Positions 34,823 to 43,824 are shown, counted from the first letter of the stretch. The stretch is 64,000 nucleotides of DNA from Haloferax massiliensis (GCF_001368915.1 NZ_CSTE01000002.1:1000497-1064496), one strand, 5' to 3'. Notes: generated from the sequence alone by a model not told the origin. Numbers and translations: made by a program.

Positions 34823-35928
34823 GCGGCGACGCCGACGGGTTCGACCCCGTCGCGTTCCTCGAACGGGCCGTCCCCGTCGCGTCGAACGACGACGTGAGCG
34901 AGATGCGCGACCTGCTGGTCGAGACGCTCGAAGCCGCAGGCGTCGACCCGACCGTGGACGACGCCGGCAACACCGTCGCCTCGAAGGGAGCGGCGGAGCC
35001 GGCGACGCACCTCGTCCTCAACACGCACATCGACACCGTCTCGCCGCACGTCCCGTACGAACGCGACGACGGCGTTATCCGTGGTCGCGGCTCCTGCGAC
35101 GCGAAGGGACCGCTCGCGGCCCTGCTGTCGGCCTTTTTCGCCGCCGACCCCGGCCCCGACAGCCGAGTCACGCTGGCCATCACGCCCGACGAGGAACTCC
35201 TCTCGACGGGCGCGGCCGCCCTCGACCTCGACGGCGACATGTACATCGTCGGCGAGCCGACCGGCCTCGACGTGTGTACGGCCGCGAAGGGCCGGTTCGA
35301 GGGGACGGTATCCCTGTCGGGCGTCGCCGCGCACGCCGCGGAACCCCAGTCCGGGAGCAACGCCGTGGACGCGCTCGCGCCGGTGCTCGACGCTCTCCGG
35401 TCGTTCGACGACGGCCGCGAGGCCCACCCCGACCTCGGGCCGGCGACGCTGACGCCGACGATGGTCGACGGCGGCGCGAACTCGAATCAGGTGCCAGCCG
35501 ACTGCCGACTCGTAGTCGACCGCCGGAGCGTCCCGCCGGAGACGGCAGACGGCTTCCGCGAAGAACTCCGGTCGACGCTCCGGGCCGCGGTGTCGGACGG
35601 CGTGTCCGACGACGTGGGCGTCGATTTCGCGCTCACGGAACGGCCGACGCCGTTCCTCGAAGCGTTCGCGACCGACCCCGACCACGAACTCGTGACGACG
35701 CTCGCCGCGGCCTCCCGAGACGCCGAGGGGCGGGCGGACGTCCGCCCTTTCACCGCCGCGACCGAGGCCTCCTACTTCTCTCCCGCGCCCGTCGTCGTCT
35801 TCGGCCCCGGCCACCTCGCCGACGACGAGGGTGCGGTCGCGCACGCCGACAGGGAGTACGTGCGCACCGACGACGTGCGGACCGCGGCCGCCGCGCTCCG
35901 AGCCGCGGTCGCCGCGCTCGTCGCCTAA
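34819..35928 (+). CDS. dapE: Succinyl-diaminopimelate desuccinylase (M20 family)
   Basis: A zinc-dependent M20 hydrolase of 369 residues that releases succinate from N-succinyl-diaminopimelate. Metal ligands are visible in LNTHIDTVSPH, GRGSCDAKGPLAALL and TPDEELLSTGAAAL. A dimerisation domain follows (FEGTVSLSGVAAHAAEPQSG), then the C-terminal FGPGHLADDEGAVAHADREY with the last His ligand. Related ArgE and LysK enzymes look alike; placement right after dapF in the dap operon decides for DapE. Last gene of the cluster. Confidence 0.92.
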   Translation: MSGDADGFDPVAFLERAVPVASNDDVSEMRDLLVETLEAAGVDPTVDDAGNTVASKGAAEPATHLVLNTHIDTVSPHVPYERDDGVIRGRGSCDAKGPLAALLSAFFAADPGPDSRVTLAITPDEELLSTGAAALDLDGDMYIVGEPTGLDVCTAAKGRFEGTVSLSGVAAHAAEPQSGSNAVDALAPVLDALRSFDDGREAHPDLGPATLTPTMVDGGANSNQVPADCRLVVDRRSVPPETADGFREELRSTLRAAVSDGVSDDVGVDFALTERPTPFLEAFATDPDHELVTTLAAASRDAEGRADVRPFTAATEASYFSPAPVVVFGPGHLADDEGAVAHADREYVRTDDVRTAAAALRAAVAALVA

Positions 35929-35978
35929 GTGTTGATTAATCAAAACGTACTTGTTGCCCGGACGATACGTTCCGGACG

Positions 35979-36533
35979 ATGCGCCCTCCCCACCTCATCG
36001 TCGCCCTCGTCGTCGTGGTCGCGCTGCCGTTGTCCGGCGTCGCCGCGGCCGACGGCACCGCCATCGACCACGCGGGCGACGAACTCACGCTCGACGCGGT
36101 CGACGGCGAGCACGTCCACGGGACGACCCCGTACGCGCCCGGGACGCTCATCGGCGTCCGCGTGAAGTCCGTCGGCGACACCCATCCGTTCCTCGTCTCG
36201 AAGGCCGTCCGCGTCGACGAAAACGGCAGCTTCGACGTGACGTTCGACCTCTCGGAACTGTCGCGGCTCCGCGGCGGTCCGGTCCAGGTCTCGGTTCGCC
36301 GCGACCAACAGACCATCTACGAGGAGAACGCCACGCTCGTGACGTACGACATGCCCGAGAGCTCGACGCTCACGCCCGACGTCGAAGACGCCGACGCGAC
36401 GGCCGAAACGACGTCCTCGCCGGCCGCGACGACGGCCGATCCGTCGTCAGGAATCGACGTCCCCGGCTTCGGCGCGGGCGTCGGCGTCACCGCGATCCTC
36501 GTCGCGTCGCTCGTCGTCTCCCGCGGCATCTGA
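35979..36533 (+). CDS. BGTF-type surface protein with PGF-like C-terminal anchor
   Basis: A 184-residue exported protein. Residues 1-24 form a Sec signal (HLIVALVVVVALPLSGVAAA). The mature part (about 30-120) is beta-rich with YAPGTLIGVRVKSVGDTHPF and FDVTFDLSELSRLRGGPVQV, which matches a BGTF-like module of S-layer-type proteins. A Thr/Ala/Asp stalk follows, then VPGFGAGVGVTAILVASLVV, a PGF-CTERM-like tripartite signal ending SRGI with few basic residues. TGATTAATCA (35935-35944), a 10-base palindrome, lies just upstream. Role in the cell envelope is inferred. Confidence 0.75.
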   Translation: MRPPHLIVALVVVVALPLSGVAAADGTAIDHAGDELTLDAVDGEHVHGTTPYAPGTLIGVRVKSVGDTHPFLVSKAVRVDENGSFDVTFDLSELSRLRGGPVQVSVRRDQQTIYEENATLVTYDMPESSTLTPDVEDADATAETTSSPAATTADPSSGIDVPGFGAGVGVTAILVASLVVSRGI

Positions 36534-36641
36534 GCGTACGGTCCAGCGTTCGCCCGTTCGCTCGCCACGCCGCCACGCCGCCCCACCGCCACGCCGCCCC
36601 GGAACGCAACGCCCTTTTCCCACCCGTTCCTGAGTCGGCGT

Positions 36642-37337
36642 ATGTACGAGGCGGTCTACGCACACCCCGACGGCGAGAGCACGGTCAGTCGCGTCGCCGT
36701 CGCCGCCGGGCGGTACGACTACGACGGCGTCGTCGTCCGCGCGCTCGACGCCCGCCCCGACTACGACCGCCTCCGCGAGGCGCTCGACGCGGATCTCGTC
36801 GACGCCGTCGAAATCGACGCCTCGAACCCGGAGCAGGCCAGCGGCGCGGTCGGCAACTACCGGCCACAGCGCGAACTGCTCGTCCTCCGCGGGGGGACGA
36901 ACGCGCTCAACCGATTCGCCGTCGAACAGCCGCGGGTGGACGTGCTCTCCCGGCCGATGGCGGGCGAGGGCAACTTCAACCACGTCCTCGCCAAGGCCGC
37001 CCGCGACAACGGCGTCCGCGTCGAATTCGACTTCGGGCCGGTGCTCCGAAGCGACGGCGGAAGCCGCGTGCAGGCCATCTCGGCGCTCCGAAAACTCCGC
37101 GAACTCGTCGAGTACTACGACGCGCCCTACGTGGTCTCCGCGACCCCGTCGTCGCACCTCCAACTGCGGGCTCCCCGCGAGTTGGCCGCGGTGGGCGAGG
37201 TCGTCGGCTTCGACCGCGAGCAGGTGCTCGACGGCCTCCGCGAGTGGGGCCGCCTCGCGGCGCGCAACCGCGAGCGCACGTCCGAGTCGTTCATAGCCCC
37301 CGGCGTCAAACGGGGACGGTATGAAGAAGACGATTGA
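36642..37337 (+). CDS. rnp3: RNase P protein component 3 (RPP30)
   Basis: Rnp3 forms a heterodimer with Rnp2 (Pop5) and stimulates catalysis by RNase P RNA in tRNA maturation. The 231-residue TIM-barrel-like protein starts MYEAVYAHPDGES and contains QRELLVLRGGTNALNRFAVE, VDVLSRPMAGEGNFNHVLAK and VRVEFDFGPVLRSDGGSRVQ, all RPP30 landmarks. A CCCTTTTCC box (36612-36620) lies near -27. The 3' end overlaps the next methyltransferase gene by 17 bases, and rnp2 follows that gene. Confidence 0.92.
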   Translation: MYEAVYAHPDGESTVSRVAVAAGRYDYDGVVVRALDARPDYDRLREALDADLVDAVEIDASNPEQASGAVGNYRPQRELLVLRGGTNALNRFAVEQPRVDVLSRPMAGEGNFNHVLAKAARDNGVRVEFDFGPVLRSDGGSRVQAISALRKLRELVEYYDAPYVVSATPSSHLQLRAPRELAAVGEVVGFDREQVLDGLREWGRLAARNRERTSESFIAPGVKRGRYEEDD

Positions 37338-37944
37338 GGAACACGCCGCCCGCTTTTCACACATCGCCGCGGAGTACGACGACTCCCAAGACAGCGACGA
37401 GTACCGCGCGTGCGTCTCGCTCGTCGTCCACTACGCCGACCCCTCCCCCGAGGACGTGGTGCTCGACCTCGGAACCGGCACGGGCGCTATCGCCCTCGCG
37501 CTCGCCCCCGACGCGAAGCGCGTCGTCGGCCGCGACATCAGCGAGGGGATGCTCGAACAGGCCCGAACCAAAGCCGCCGAGGTCGGCATCGAGAACGTCG
37601 AGTTCGGCGAAGGTCGGTTCCGGGAACCGAACGCGGGGGACGAACAGGTGGACATCGTGGTCACGAACTTCGCCATGCACCACCTCTCGGACGAGGAGAA
37701 ACGCGAGGCCATCGGCGTCATCGCCGACCTCGAACCGCGCCGGTTCGTCCTCGGCGACGTGATGTTCTTCGGGACGCCCGACCCCGACGAGCCGTTTTAC
37801 TCGCCCGAGGTGGACGACCCTGCGACCGTCGGTTTCCTCGCCGACGCGCTCACCGACGCCGGGTTCGTCCTCACGGCCGTCGAATCGGTCCACGAGCAGG
37901 TGGGCGTCCTCGTCGCCGAGCGAGCGCCGACCGCCGACGAGTGA
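37321..37944 (+). CDS. Class I SAM-dependent methyltransferase between RNase P genes
   Basis: A 207-residue methyltransferase overlapping rnp3 by 17 bases. Motif I is VVLDLGTGTGAIALALA (about residues 48-64), the acidic residue is in VVGRDISEGML, and VDIVVTNFAMHHLSDEEKREA is the post-motif II region typical of small-molecule methyltransferases. N-terminal EEHAARFSHIAAEYDD also fits that group. It lies between rnp3 and rnp2, 7 bases before the latter, so it is probably co-transcribed with tRNA-processing genes; a tRNA or cofactor substrate is only a guess. Confidence 0.85.
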   Translation: MKKTIEEHAARFSHIAAEYDDSQDSDEYRACVSLVVHYADPSPEDVVLDLGTGTGAIALALAPDAKRVVGRDISEGMLEQARTKAAEVGIENVEFGEGRFREPNAGDEQVDIVVTNFAMHHLSDEEKREAIGVIADLEPRRFVLGDVMFFGTPDPDEPFYSPEVDDPATVGFLADALTDAGFVLTAVESVHEQVGVLVAERAPTADE

Positions 37945-37951
37945 GCGACGG

Positions 37952-38431
37952 ATGAAACACCTGCCCAAACACCTCCGGCCGCGGCGGCGCTACCTCGCCG
38001 TCGAAGTCGAGACGTGGCCCGACGCCGACCTCGCCCGCGGGCCGTTCCAGCGCGAACTCTGGTACGCCGCCCAGAACCTCTACGGCGACGCCGGGAGCGC
38101 CGACGCCGACCTGACCGTCCTCGGGTTCGAGTACGCCGACGGCGTCGCCGAGACCGTCGTCCGCGCCCGGCGCGGGCACGTCGAAGACGCCCGGGCAGCA
38201 CTCGCCTGTATCGACGCCGTCGGCGGTGACCCGGTCGGGGTGAGAGTGCGAGGCGTCTCGGGGACAGTGCGTGCCTGTTCGGAAAGGTATTTACACGGCC
38301 GGGCCGGAATTTCCGAGGAGAGAACCGTCGTGTTCGAGAACGAATCCCGAACCGCCGTCGTCCGCGACTCACTCTTGGACGTCGGCGGTCCGGACGGGTT
38401 CACGGGCGCGACGCAACTCGATTTCGAGTGA
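37952..38431 (+). CDS. rnp2: RNase P protein component 2 (POP5)
   Basis: Pop5-family subunit pairing with Rnp3 to activate the RNase P RNA. The 159-residue protein has MKHLPKHLRPRRRYLAVEVE at the N-terminus, LARGPFQRELWYAAQNLYGD and ETVVRARRGHVEDARAALAC, which fit the RRM-like fold. The C-terminal half (SERYLHGRAGISEERTVVFE) is an extension common in haloarchaea. It lies seven bases before psmA, so RNase P and proteasome genes share a transcription unit, a known archaeal arrangement. Confidence 0.92.
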   Translation: MKHLPKHLRPRRRYLAVEVETWPDADLARGPFQRELWYAAQNLYGDAGSADADLTVLGFEYADGVAETVVRARRGHVEDARAALACIDAVGGDPVGVRVRGVSGTVRACSERYLHGRAGISEERTVVFENESRTAVVRDSLLDVGGPDGFTGATQLDFE

Positions 38432-38437
38432 TATTCC

Positions 38438-39199
38438 ATGCAGGGACAAGCGCAACAACAGGCGTACGACCGCGGGATTACGATCTTCTCGCCGGATGGT
38501 CGACTCTATCAGGTCGAATACGCTCGTGAGGCCGTCAAGCGCGGCACCGCGAGCATCGGCGTGCGAACGCCCGAGGGCGTCGTCCTCGCGGCGGACAAGC
38601 GCTCTCGCTCGCCACTGATGGAACCGACGAGCGTCGAGAAGATTCACAAGGCGGACGACCACATCGGCATCGCGAGCGCCGGCCACGTCGCCGACGCCCG
38701 CCAGCTCATCGACTTCGCCCGCCGCCAGTCGCAGGTCAACCGCCTCCGCTACGGCGAACCCATCGGCATCGAGACGCTGACCAAGGAAGTCACCGACCAC
38801 ATCCAGCAGTACACGCAGGTCGGCGGCGCGCGCCCGTTCGGCGTCGCGCTCCTCATCGGCGGCGTCGAAAACGGCACGCCCCGCCTCTACGAGACGGACC
38901 CCTCGGGGACCCCCTACGAGTGGAAGGCCGTCTCCATCGGGGCCGACCGCGGCGACCACCAGGAGCACCTCGAAGAGAACTTCCGCGACGACCTGACCCT
39001 CGACGAGGGCATCGAACTCGCGCTCGAAGCCATCGCCTCGACCAGCGACGAGGGCACCGCGCCCGACGGCGTCGACGTGGCGACCGTCTCCGCGGAGTCC
39101 GAGCGCTTCGTCGAACTGTCGAACGACGAAATCGAGAGCTACCTCGAAGCCAACGACCTGCTGGCGACCGAGGACGACGACGAGCAGTCCGAAGAGTAA
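38438..39199 (+). CDS. psmA: Proteasome alpha subunit
   Basis: The alpha subunit builds the outer rings of the 20S core and controls substrate entry. The 253-residue protein has the alpha signature YDRGITIFSPDGRLYQVEYARE (residues about 9-30), the gating N-terminus MQGQAQQQAYD, and GVRTPEGVVLAADKRSRSPLMEP. The C-terminus is an acidic tail (TEDDDEQSEE). It matches my memory of Haloferax PsmA1 very closely. It begins seven bases after rnp2. Convergent with the HTH gene at 39466. Confidence 0.96.
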   Translation: MQGQAQQQAYDRGITIFSPDGRLYQVEYAREAVKRGTASIGVRTPEGVVLAADKRSRSPLMEPTSVEKIHKADDHIGIASAGHVADARQLIDFARRQSQVNRLRYGEPIGIETLTKEVTDHIQQYTQVGGARPFGVALLIGGVENGTPRLYETDPSGTPYEWKAVSIGADRGDHQEHLEENFRDDLTLDEGIELALEAIASTSDEGTAPDGVDVATVSAESERFVELSNDEIESYLEANDLLATEDDDEQSEE

Positions 39200-39465
39200 G
39201 CCGCGTCCCGCGGTTCTCGGTTCTCGGTTCCCGTTCTCGCGCATTCCGCCGCGACTCTCACGCCGCGAGCGACCGCGTCGTCGCCCCGGATTCGACGGGC
39301 GAACGAGTCGCGTCGCTCACGGTCGGCGAGGAGTGCGACGACTCGCGGGAACGGGACACGGCTCGGGGGAACGCGACGAAGCCGAGACGAAACGGAAACA
39401 CGGAAAAAACGGAAACAGAACCGGATAGCGGTCGTCTCTCTGGTTCTCAACCCGACCGCGGGGAC
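39200..39465. other. Intergenic region between convergent psmA and HTH gene
   Basis: These 266 bases hold short direct repeats (GGTTCTCGGTTCTCGGTTC near 39212-39230) and an A-rich tract near 39400-39418 (GGAAAAAACGGAAACAG) that on the minus strand is a T tract suited to terminate the convergent gene. I see no ORF or tRNA. Confidence 0.35.
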
Positions 39466-39819
39466 TCAGTACTCCTCGTAGGCGAGGTTCATGAGCCACT
39501 GCGAGAAGGCGTTGCTGTTGGCGTTGATCTCCTCTTCGCCGATGAGCGGCGAGAGCATGTCGCCCGCCATCAGCATCGAGAAGTCGAGGTCGCGCGCGGC
39601 GGGTTCGAGGTAGTAGGTGGTGTGGCCGTTGTAGACGGTCTCGGTCCGCTTGATGAGACCGAGCGACTCCAGCACCTCGGCGATGCGGCTCCCCTTCCGG
39701 GAGGAGATGTCGAGTTCTTTCCAGAAGTCGCTCTGGTGGATGCCGCCCGACTCGCGGATGAGTTCCAGTCCCGCGTGCTCGTCGGAAGAAAGGTCTTGCT
39801 CGGCTTCGCTCGCGCTCAT
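39466..39819 (-). CDS. Winged-helix (MarR-like) transcription regulator
   Basis: The 117-residue protein has a winged helix: DEHAGLELIRESGGIHQSDFWKELDIS followed by SRKGSRIAEVLESLGLIKRTET and a wing YNGHTTYYLEP. The C-terminus (FSMLMAGDMLSPLIGEEEIN...SQWLMNLAYEEY) is helical and probably the dimer interface. A GGATTAAAC box on the minus strand (about 39843-39851) lies near -27 from ATG 39819, and overlaps the end of the NRDE gene. Its targets are not evident. Confidence 0.85.
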   Translation of the reverse strand: MSASEAEQDLSSDEHAGLELIRESGGIHQSDFWKELDISSRKGSRIAEVLESLGLIKRTETVYNGHTTYYLEPAARDLDFSMLMAGDMLSPLIGEEEINANSNAFSQWLMNLAYEEY

Positions 39820-39844
39820 ACCACCTACACGTCGTGCGAGCGGT

Positions 39845-40597
39845 TTAATCCTGACGTTCGACCGGTTCGAAGGCGGTCTGACACGGCGGGCCGTCGGCGA
39901 ATTCGTACGCGAATCCCGCCTCGCCGAGCGTGATGACCGACGACGAGCGCGTGCCGAACCGACCCTCCGGGTCGTGGACGCAGACGCCGAAGTCGTGGTC
40001 GCCCAGCGCCGCCTTCGCCCGCTCTCGCCACGCCGTCACCGACTCGCTCGGCTCGGGCTGAAGCGCCTCCTCCAGTCGCCGGGCGTTGTCGGCCTGCGTC
40101 TCGCCCACCTCGGGCCGTCGCTCGGGGACGAACCACGAGTCGGGCGTGCCGACGTTGACGACGACGCGGACGCCGGGGTCGAAGTTCCGAACCGACAGAC
40201 TGCCGTCCCACTCGAAGAACAGCGCGGCGTTCTCGTCGGCGACGACGAGATTGAAGCCGTCGTAGACGTGGTCGTCGACCGCGCGCTCGACGAACCGCGC
40301 CGCGTCCTCGGCGGTCTCGCGGCGGAGCGCGTCGCGGACGAGGTGACCGCGAGAGCGCTCGCCGCCGCCGTCGACCTCGACCCAGCGGTTGGTGCTGCCG
40401 ACGAAGACGCCCGCGTCGTTGTAACCGACCCACGTGCCGCCAGCCTCGGCATCTCGCGGAGCGACGACTGCGGGGCCGTCGCCGTTTTCCCACCGCCGGG
40501 GCGGTTCGGCGGGCCTGCCGAGGAGTTCGTCGCGGTTGGCGGCGACGACGACCGGCGCGGCTTCGAACACCTGCCACGCGAGGATGAGTGTGCACAC
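39845..40597 (-). CDS. NRDE/TANGO2-family protein
   Basis: The 250-residue protein starts at GTG 40597 with MCTLILAWQVF, so Cys2 is at the N-terminal-nucleophile position of this family. The naming motif NRDE is visible in VVAANRDELLGRP, and AGGTWVGYNDAGVFVGSTNR and DGFNLVVADENAALFFEW follow. TANGO2-like proteins exist in all domains of life and are linked to haem or lipid handling and to redox metabolism in animals. Function in archaea is unknown. It lies 66 bases from folCP on the same strand. Confidence 0.88.
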   Translation of the reverse strand: MCTLILAWQVFEAAPVVVAANRDELLGRPAEPPRRWENGDGPAVVAPRDAEAGGTWVGYNDAGVFVGSTNRWVEVDGGGERSRGHLVRDALRRETAEDAARFVERAVDDHVYDGFNLVVADENAALFFEWDGSLSVRNFDPGVRVVVNVGTPDSWFVPERRPEVGETQADNARRLEEALQPEPSESVTAWRERAKAALGDHDFGVCVHDPEGRFGTRSSSVITLGEAGFAYEFADGPPCQTAFEPVERQD

Positions 40598-40663
40598 GAG
40601 GTGGGGGTAGGCACTCGGCGCAGAAAAACATCGGTCTCACCCCGACGTCCGGCGCGTCGGGTC

Positions 40664-43171
40664 TCAGTCTTCGCGTTCCGCGCTGGCTTCGAACCGGCTC
40701 GGGTCCCGCGAGGCGAGCGCGACGTTCACGGCCGCGACGTTCTCCGGCACGTCGTGGACGCGGACGATGTCGGCCCCGCGGTCGGCGGCGATGGCCGTGC
40801 CCGCGACGGTCGCCGCGAGGTTGTCGCCCGGCCTCTCGCCGACGAGCGAGAACATCGACTTGTGGGAGTGGCCGACGAGAATCGGACAGCCGAGCGCGGC
40901 GAACTCGTCGGTGCGCCCGAGGAGTTCGAAGTTCTCGGCCTTCGACTTCCCGAAGCCGAGGCCGGGGTCGACGATGATGTTCCGCCGCGGGATGCCCGCC
41001 TTCTCGGCGAGCAACACCAGTTCGGTCAGTTCGTCGATGACGTCCTCGACCACGTCGTCGTAGTCCACCTCGCGGGTCGGGTCGACCGGCGCGTCGATGC
41101 TGTGCATCACGATGACCGGCGCGTCGCGGTCGGCCGCGAGGAAGCGCATCTCGGGGTCTTCGAGGCCGGTCACGTCGTTGAGGATGTCCGCGCCGGCGTC
41201 GAGGGCGGCCTCGCCGACGGCCGCCTTTCGGGTGTCCACGGAGACGAGCACGTCGAGGTCGGAAATAGCCTCGATGACCGGCGCGACGCGGCGAATCTCC
41301 TCGTCGACGGGGACTTCGTCCGCGCCGGGACGAGTGCTCTCGCCGCCCACGTCGATGATGTCCGCGCCGGCGTCGACCATCGCCCGCGCCTGTTCGACGG
41401 CGTCGTCGATGTCGTAGAACTCCCCGCCGTCGTGGAAGCTGTTCGGCGTCACGTTCAGGATGCCCATGACGGCCGTGCCGTCGTCCCACGGGTAGTCGCT
41501 GGCTTCGTCGTGGCCGGCGTCGCCAGCGTCGCCCTCGTCGGCGGCGGCGTCAGCCGAACCGAATTCGAGCGTCTCGCGAATCTCCGCTGCGACCCCCGCG
41601 AGGGCGTACGGCCTGTCTTCGAGGGCTGCCGTCAATCGCTCGAACTGGTCGAGCGTCCCCGTCAGGACCACGTCGACGAGTTCGCCGCCGAACTCGTGGC
41701 CCGAGACGGCGCAGTCGCCCCCGACCGACAGCAGTTCCTCGCGGAGCACCCGGGCCTGTCGGCGCTGGACGCGGGTGTGGACCGTTCGGTTGACCGCCCG
41801 CTTCGCGCGGTCGCGTCGCTCTGCGGCGTCGGCGACGTTCGCGCGTTCGAGGGTCCGGCGGGCGTCGTCGAGCGTCCGGTGGGCCTTCGGGACGACCGCC
41901 CGCGTCCACGTCGTGCGGGCCTCGGCGACGACGTACAGCGACCCGACGACGAGCACGCAGTCGTCGGGGTCGGCGCGGGCGCGCGCCAGGTCGAGCGCCG
42001 AGGCGACCGCGCCGCCGGTCTCGACGTCGGGGCCGTCGAGTCGCTCGAAGACGGACGACAGTATCTCGGGGTCTTCGCCCCGCGAGATGTCCGCCTTGCA
42101 GGTGACGACCGACGCGACCTCCGGGAGCGCCCCGACCATCTCGCCGTGGTCCTTGTCGTGCATCGCGCCGTAGACGAGGTGGAGGTCGTCGTAGTCGAAC
42201 TCGTCGAGAACGGTGGCGACCTGCGCGCAGGCGTCGGGGTTGTGCGCGCCGTCGAGGACGACCGTCGGCTCCGTGCCCATGACCTCGAACCGACCCGGCC
42301 AGTGGGCGTTTCGGAGGCCGCGGTGAATCGCCTCCGCGCCGATGTCGGGGCGGACCTGCCGGGCGAGCGACACGGCGATACCGGCGTTTCGCGCCTGATA
42401 CGCGCCCAAAAGCGGGATGCGAACGTCGAGCGTCTCGGCGTCGGTCTCGACGGTGACGGCGGCCTCCTGATGGTTGACGCGGCCGCCGTAGGTGGCGCGA
42501 ACGTCGGCGTCTGAGTCGGCGTCGCCGACGGTCAGCACGTCGCCGGCCTCCTCGCGGATGACCGACAGCGCCTCGCCGGTCGCCCCGGTCACGAGCGGCG
42601 CGTCGGCGGGCGCGACGGCGGCTTTCGTCTTCGCGATTTCCGCAACCGTGTCGCCGAGGACGGCGGTGTGTTCGAGCGAGACGTTGGTGACGGCGCTGGC
42701 GACCGGGTCGACGGCGCTCGTCGCGTCGAGTTCGCCGCCCATGCCGACTTCGAGCACCGCCACGTCGACGCCCGCGCGGTCGAAGTACCACAGCGCGAGG
42801 GCGGTCACGGTCTCGAAGAAGGTCAGCGGCTCGCCGTCGGCGGCCCGCTCGACGAGGTACGGCTTGGCTTCGGCCACGAACGCCGACAGCGCGGACTTCG
42901 GAACCTTCCGGCCGTCGACGCGGATTCGCTCCCGCACGTCGTCGAAGTGCGGCGAGGTGTAGAGGCCGACGTGCGCGCCCGACTCGCGCAGCATCGCGTC
43001 GGCCATCCGGGCGGTGCTTCCTTTGCCGTTCGACCCCGCGACCTGCACGAACGACACGTCTTCGTGGGGGTTGCCGAGGTGAGAGAGCAACCGCCGAATC
43101 GACTCGGTCCCCGGCTTGACCTGAAACCGCCGGAGGTCGAAAAGGAAGTTCACCGCCTCGTGGTACTCCAT
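40664..43171 (-). CDS. folCP: Bifunctional folylpolyglutamate synthase / dihydropteroate synthase (FolC-FolP fusion)
   Basis: A fused folate enzyme of 835 residues. The N-terminal FolC part (about 1-430) has the ATP loop VQVAGSNGKGSTARMADAML, EVGMGGELDATSAVDPVA and VVLDGAHNPDACAQVA. A linker of about 130 residues with Arg-rich helices (ERANVADAAERRDRAKRAVN) follows. The C-terminal FolP part starts near 565 with AVMGILNVTPNSFHDGG, then ADIIDVGGESTRPGADEVP, NIIVDPGLGFGKSKAEN and VGHSHKSMFSLVGERPGDN. FolP makes dihydropteroate; FolC adds glutamates. Haloarchaea are known for this fusion. ATG 43171 is the start with family-like MEYHEAVNFLFDL. Confidence 0.94.
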   Translation of the reverse strand: MEYHEAVNFLFDLRRFQVKPGTESIRRLLSHLGNPHEDVSFVQVAGSNGKGSTARMADAMLRESGAHVGLYTSPHFDDVRERIRVDGRKVPKSALSAFVAEAKPYLVERAADGEPLTFFETVTALALWYFDRAGVDVAVLEVGMGGELDATSAVDPVASAVTNVSLEHTAVLGDTVAEIAKTKAAVAPADAPLVTGATGEALSVIREEAGDVLTVGDADSDADVRATYGGRVNHQEAAVTVETDAETLDVRIPLLGAYQARNAGIAVSLARQVRPDIGAEAIHRGLRNAHWPGRFEVMGTEPTVVLDGAHNPDACAQVATVLDEFDYDDLHLVYGAMHDKDHGEMVGALPEVASVVTCKADISRGEDPEILSSVFERLDGPDVETGGAVASALDLARARADPDDCVLVVGSLYVVAEARTTWTRAVVPKAHRTLDDARRTLERANVADAAERRDRAKRAVNRTVHTRVQRRQARVLREELLSVGGDCAVSGHEFGGELVDVVLTGTLDQFERLTAALEDRPYALAGVAAEIRETLEFGSADAAADEGDAGDAGHDEASDYPWDDGTAVMGILNVTPNSFHDGGEFYDIDDAVEQARAMVDAGADIIDVGGESTRPGADEVPVDEEIRRVAPVIEAISDLDVLVSVDTRKAAVGEAALDAGADILNDVTGLEDPEMRFLAADRDAPVIVMHSIDAPVDPTREVDYDDVVEDVIDELTELVLLAEKAGIPRRNIIVDPGLGFGKSKAENFELLGRTDEFAALGCPILVGHSHKSMFSLVGERPGDNLAATVAGTAIAADRGADIVRVHDVPENVAAVNVALASRDPSRFEASAERED

Positions 43172-43303
43172 ACGCGTGAGAAACCGGACGGTGGGCTTAG
43201 GCCTAACGCTCGACGTCACTCCTGCGACACGACGCCGGCCTCCGGCGTGCTTCGACCGCGGCGGGTCGCGACGACGCGCCGCGGGCGCGCCGACGCGTCA
43301 AAC

Positions 43304-43729
43304 TCAGTCGATGTGGACGACGAGCACGGGACGCTTGGCGTTCTCGATGACGCGCTCGGTGACGCTCCCGAGCGACGTGAGTTTGTCGCGGCCGGTCCGC
43401 CCGTGAGTCCCCATCACGACCACGTCGACGCCGTGTTCGTCGGCGTAGTCGAGGATGACGCGGTGGGGGACGCCGTCTCGAATCGCGGTCTTCGTCGGCG
43501 CTTTCCCCTCGCACTTCTCGGCGCATATCTCGACCGCCTCGACCGCGTCGTCGCGGAGCGACTGGATGACCGCGTCCTGTTGGTCGCCGCCGGCGGCGAG
43601 GTACACCCGCTGGTCGACGACCGACAGCACGTGAATCGTCGACTCCGCCCCGGCGAGTTCGAGCGCGTGCTCGATGGCCTGCATCGTCCCCTCGCTCCCG
43701 TCGGTCGGCACTAGGATGTGTTCGTACAT
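43304..43729 (-). CDS. Universal stress protein (UspA family)
   Basis: The 141-residue protein has the single-domain Usp fold: MYEHILVPTDGSEGTMQAIE at the N-terminus and the ATP-binding signature VVMGTHGRTGRDKLTSLGSVTERV (Gly-x2-Gly-x9-Gly-Ser) near residues 105-128. Such proteins bind ATP and are often dimeric stress-response factors. Two cysteines are present in VEICAEKCEGKAP. It lies downstream of the purNH end on the same strand, separated by the region with repeated PurNH C-terminal codons. Confidence 0.92.
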   Translation of the reverse strand: MYEHILVPTDGSEGTMQAIEHALELAGAESTIHVLSVVDQRVYLAAGGDQQDAVIQSLRDDAVEAVEICAEKCEGKAPTKTAIRDGVPHRVILDYADEHGVDVVVMGTHGRTGRDKLTSLGSVTERVIENAKRPVLVVHID

Positions 43730-43824
43730 ACCTCTGTGTTCGCCTCGCCGACACTTGAAGGGACACCGTCGGTGTTAGGTCGTGGGAACGGGTCGTGAGG
43801 CGTCTATAAGTGAGTTGCAGACGC

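Noticed and set aside
36534..36641. GCCACGCC-type short repeats as a CRISPR or mobile repeat
   Set aside because: Units are 5-8 bases without spacers of fixed size; simple low-complexity GC sequence.
39650..42514. 954-codon open frame on the plus strand
   Set aside because: It is the mirror of the folCP and NRDE genes and has no family-like motif; composition is the Arg/Val/Asp-rich pattern of antisense frames.
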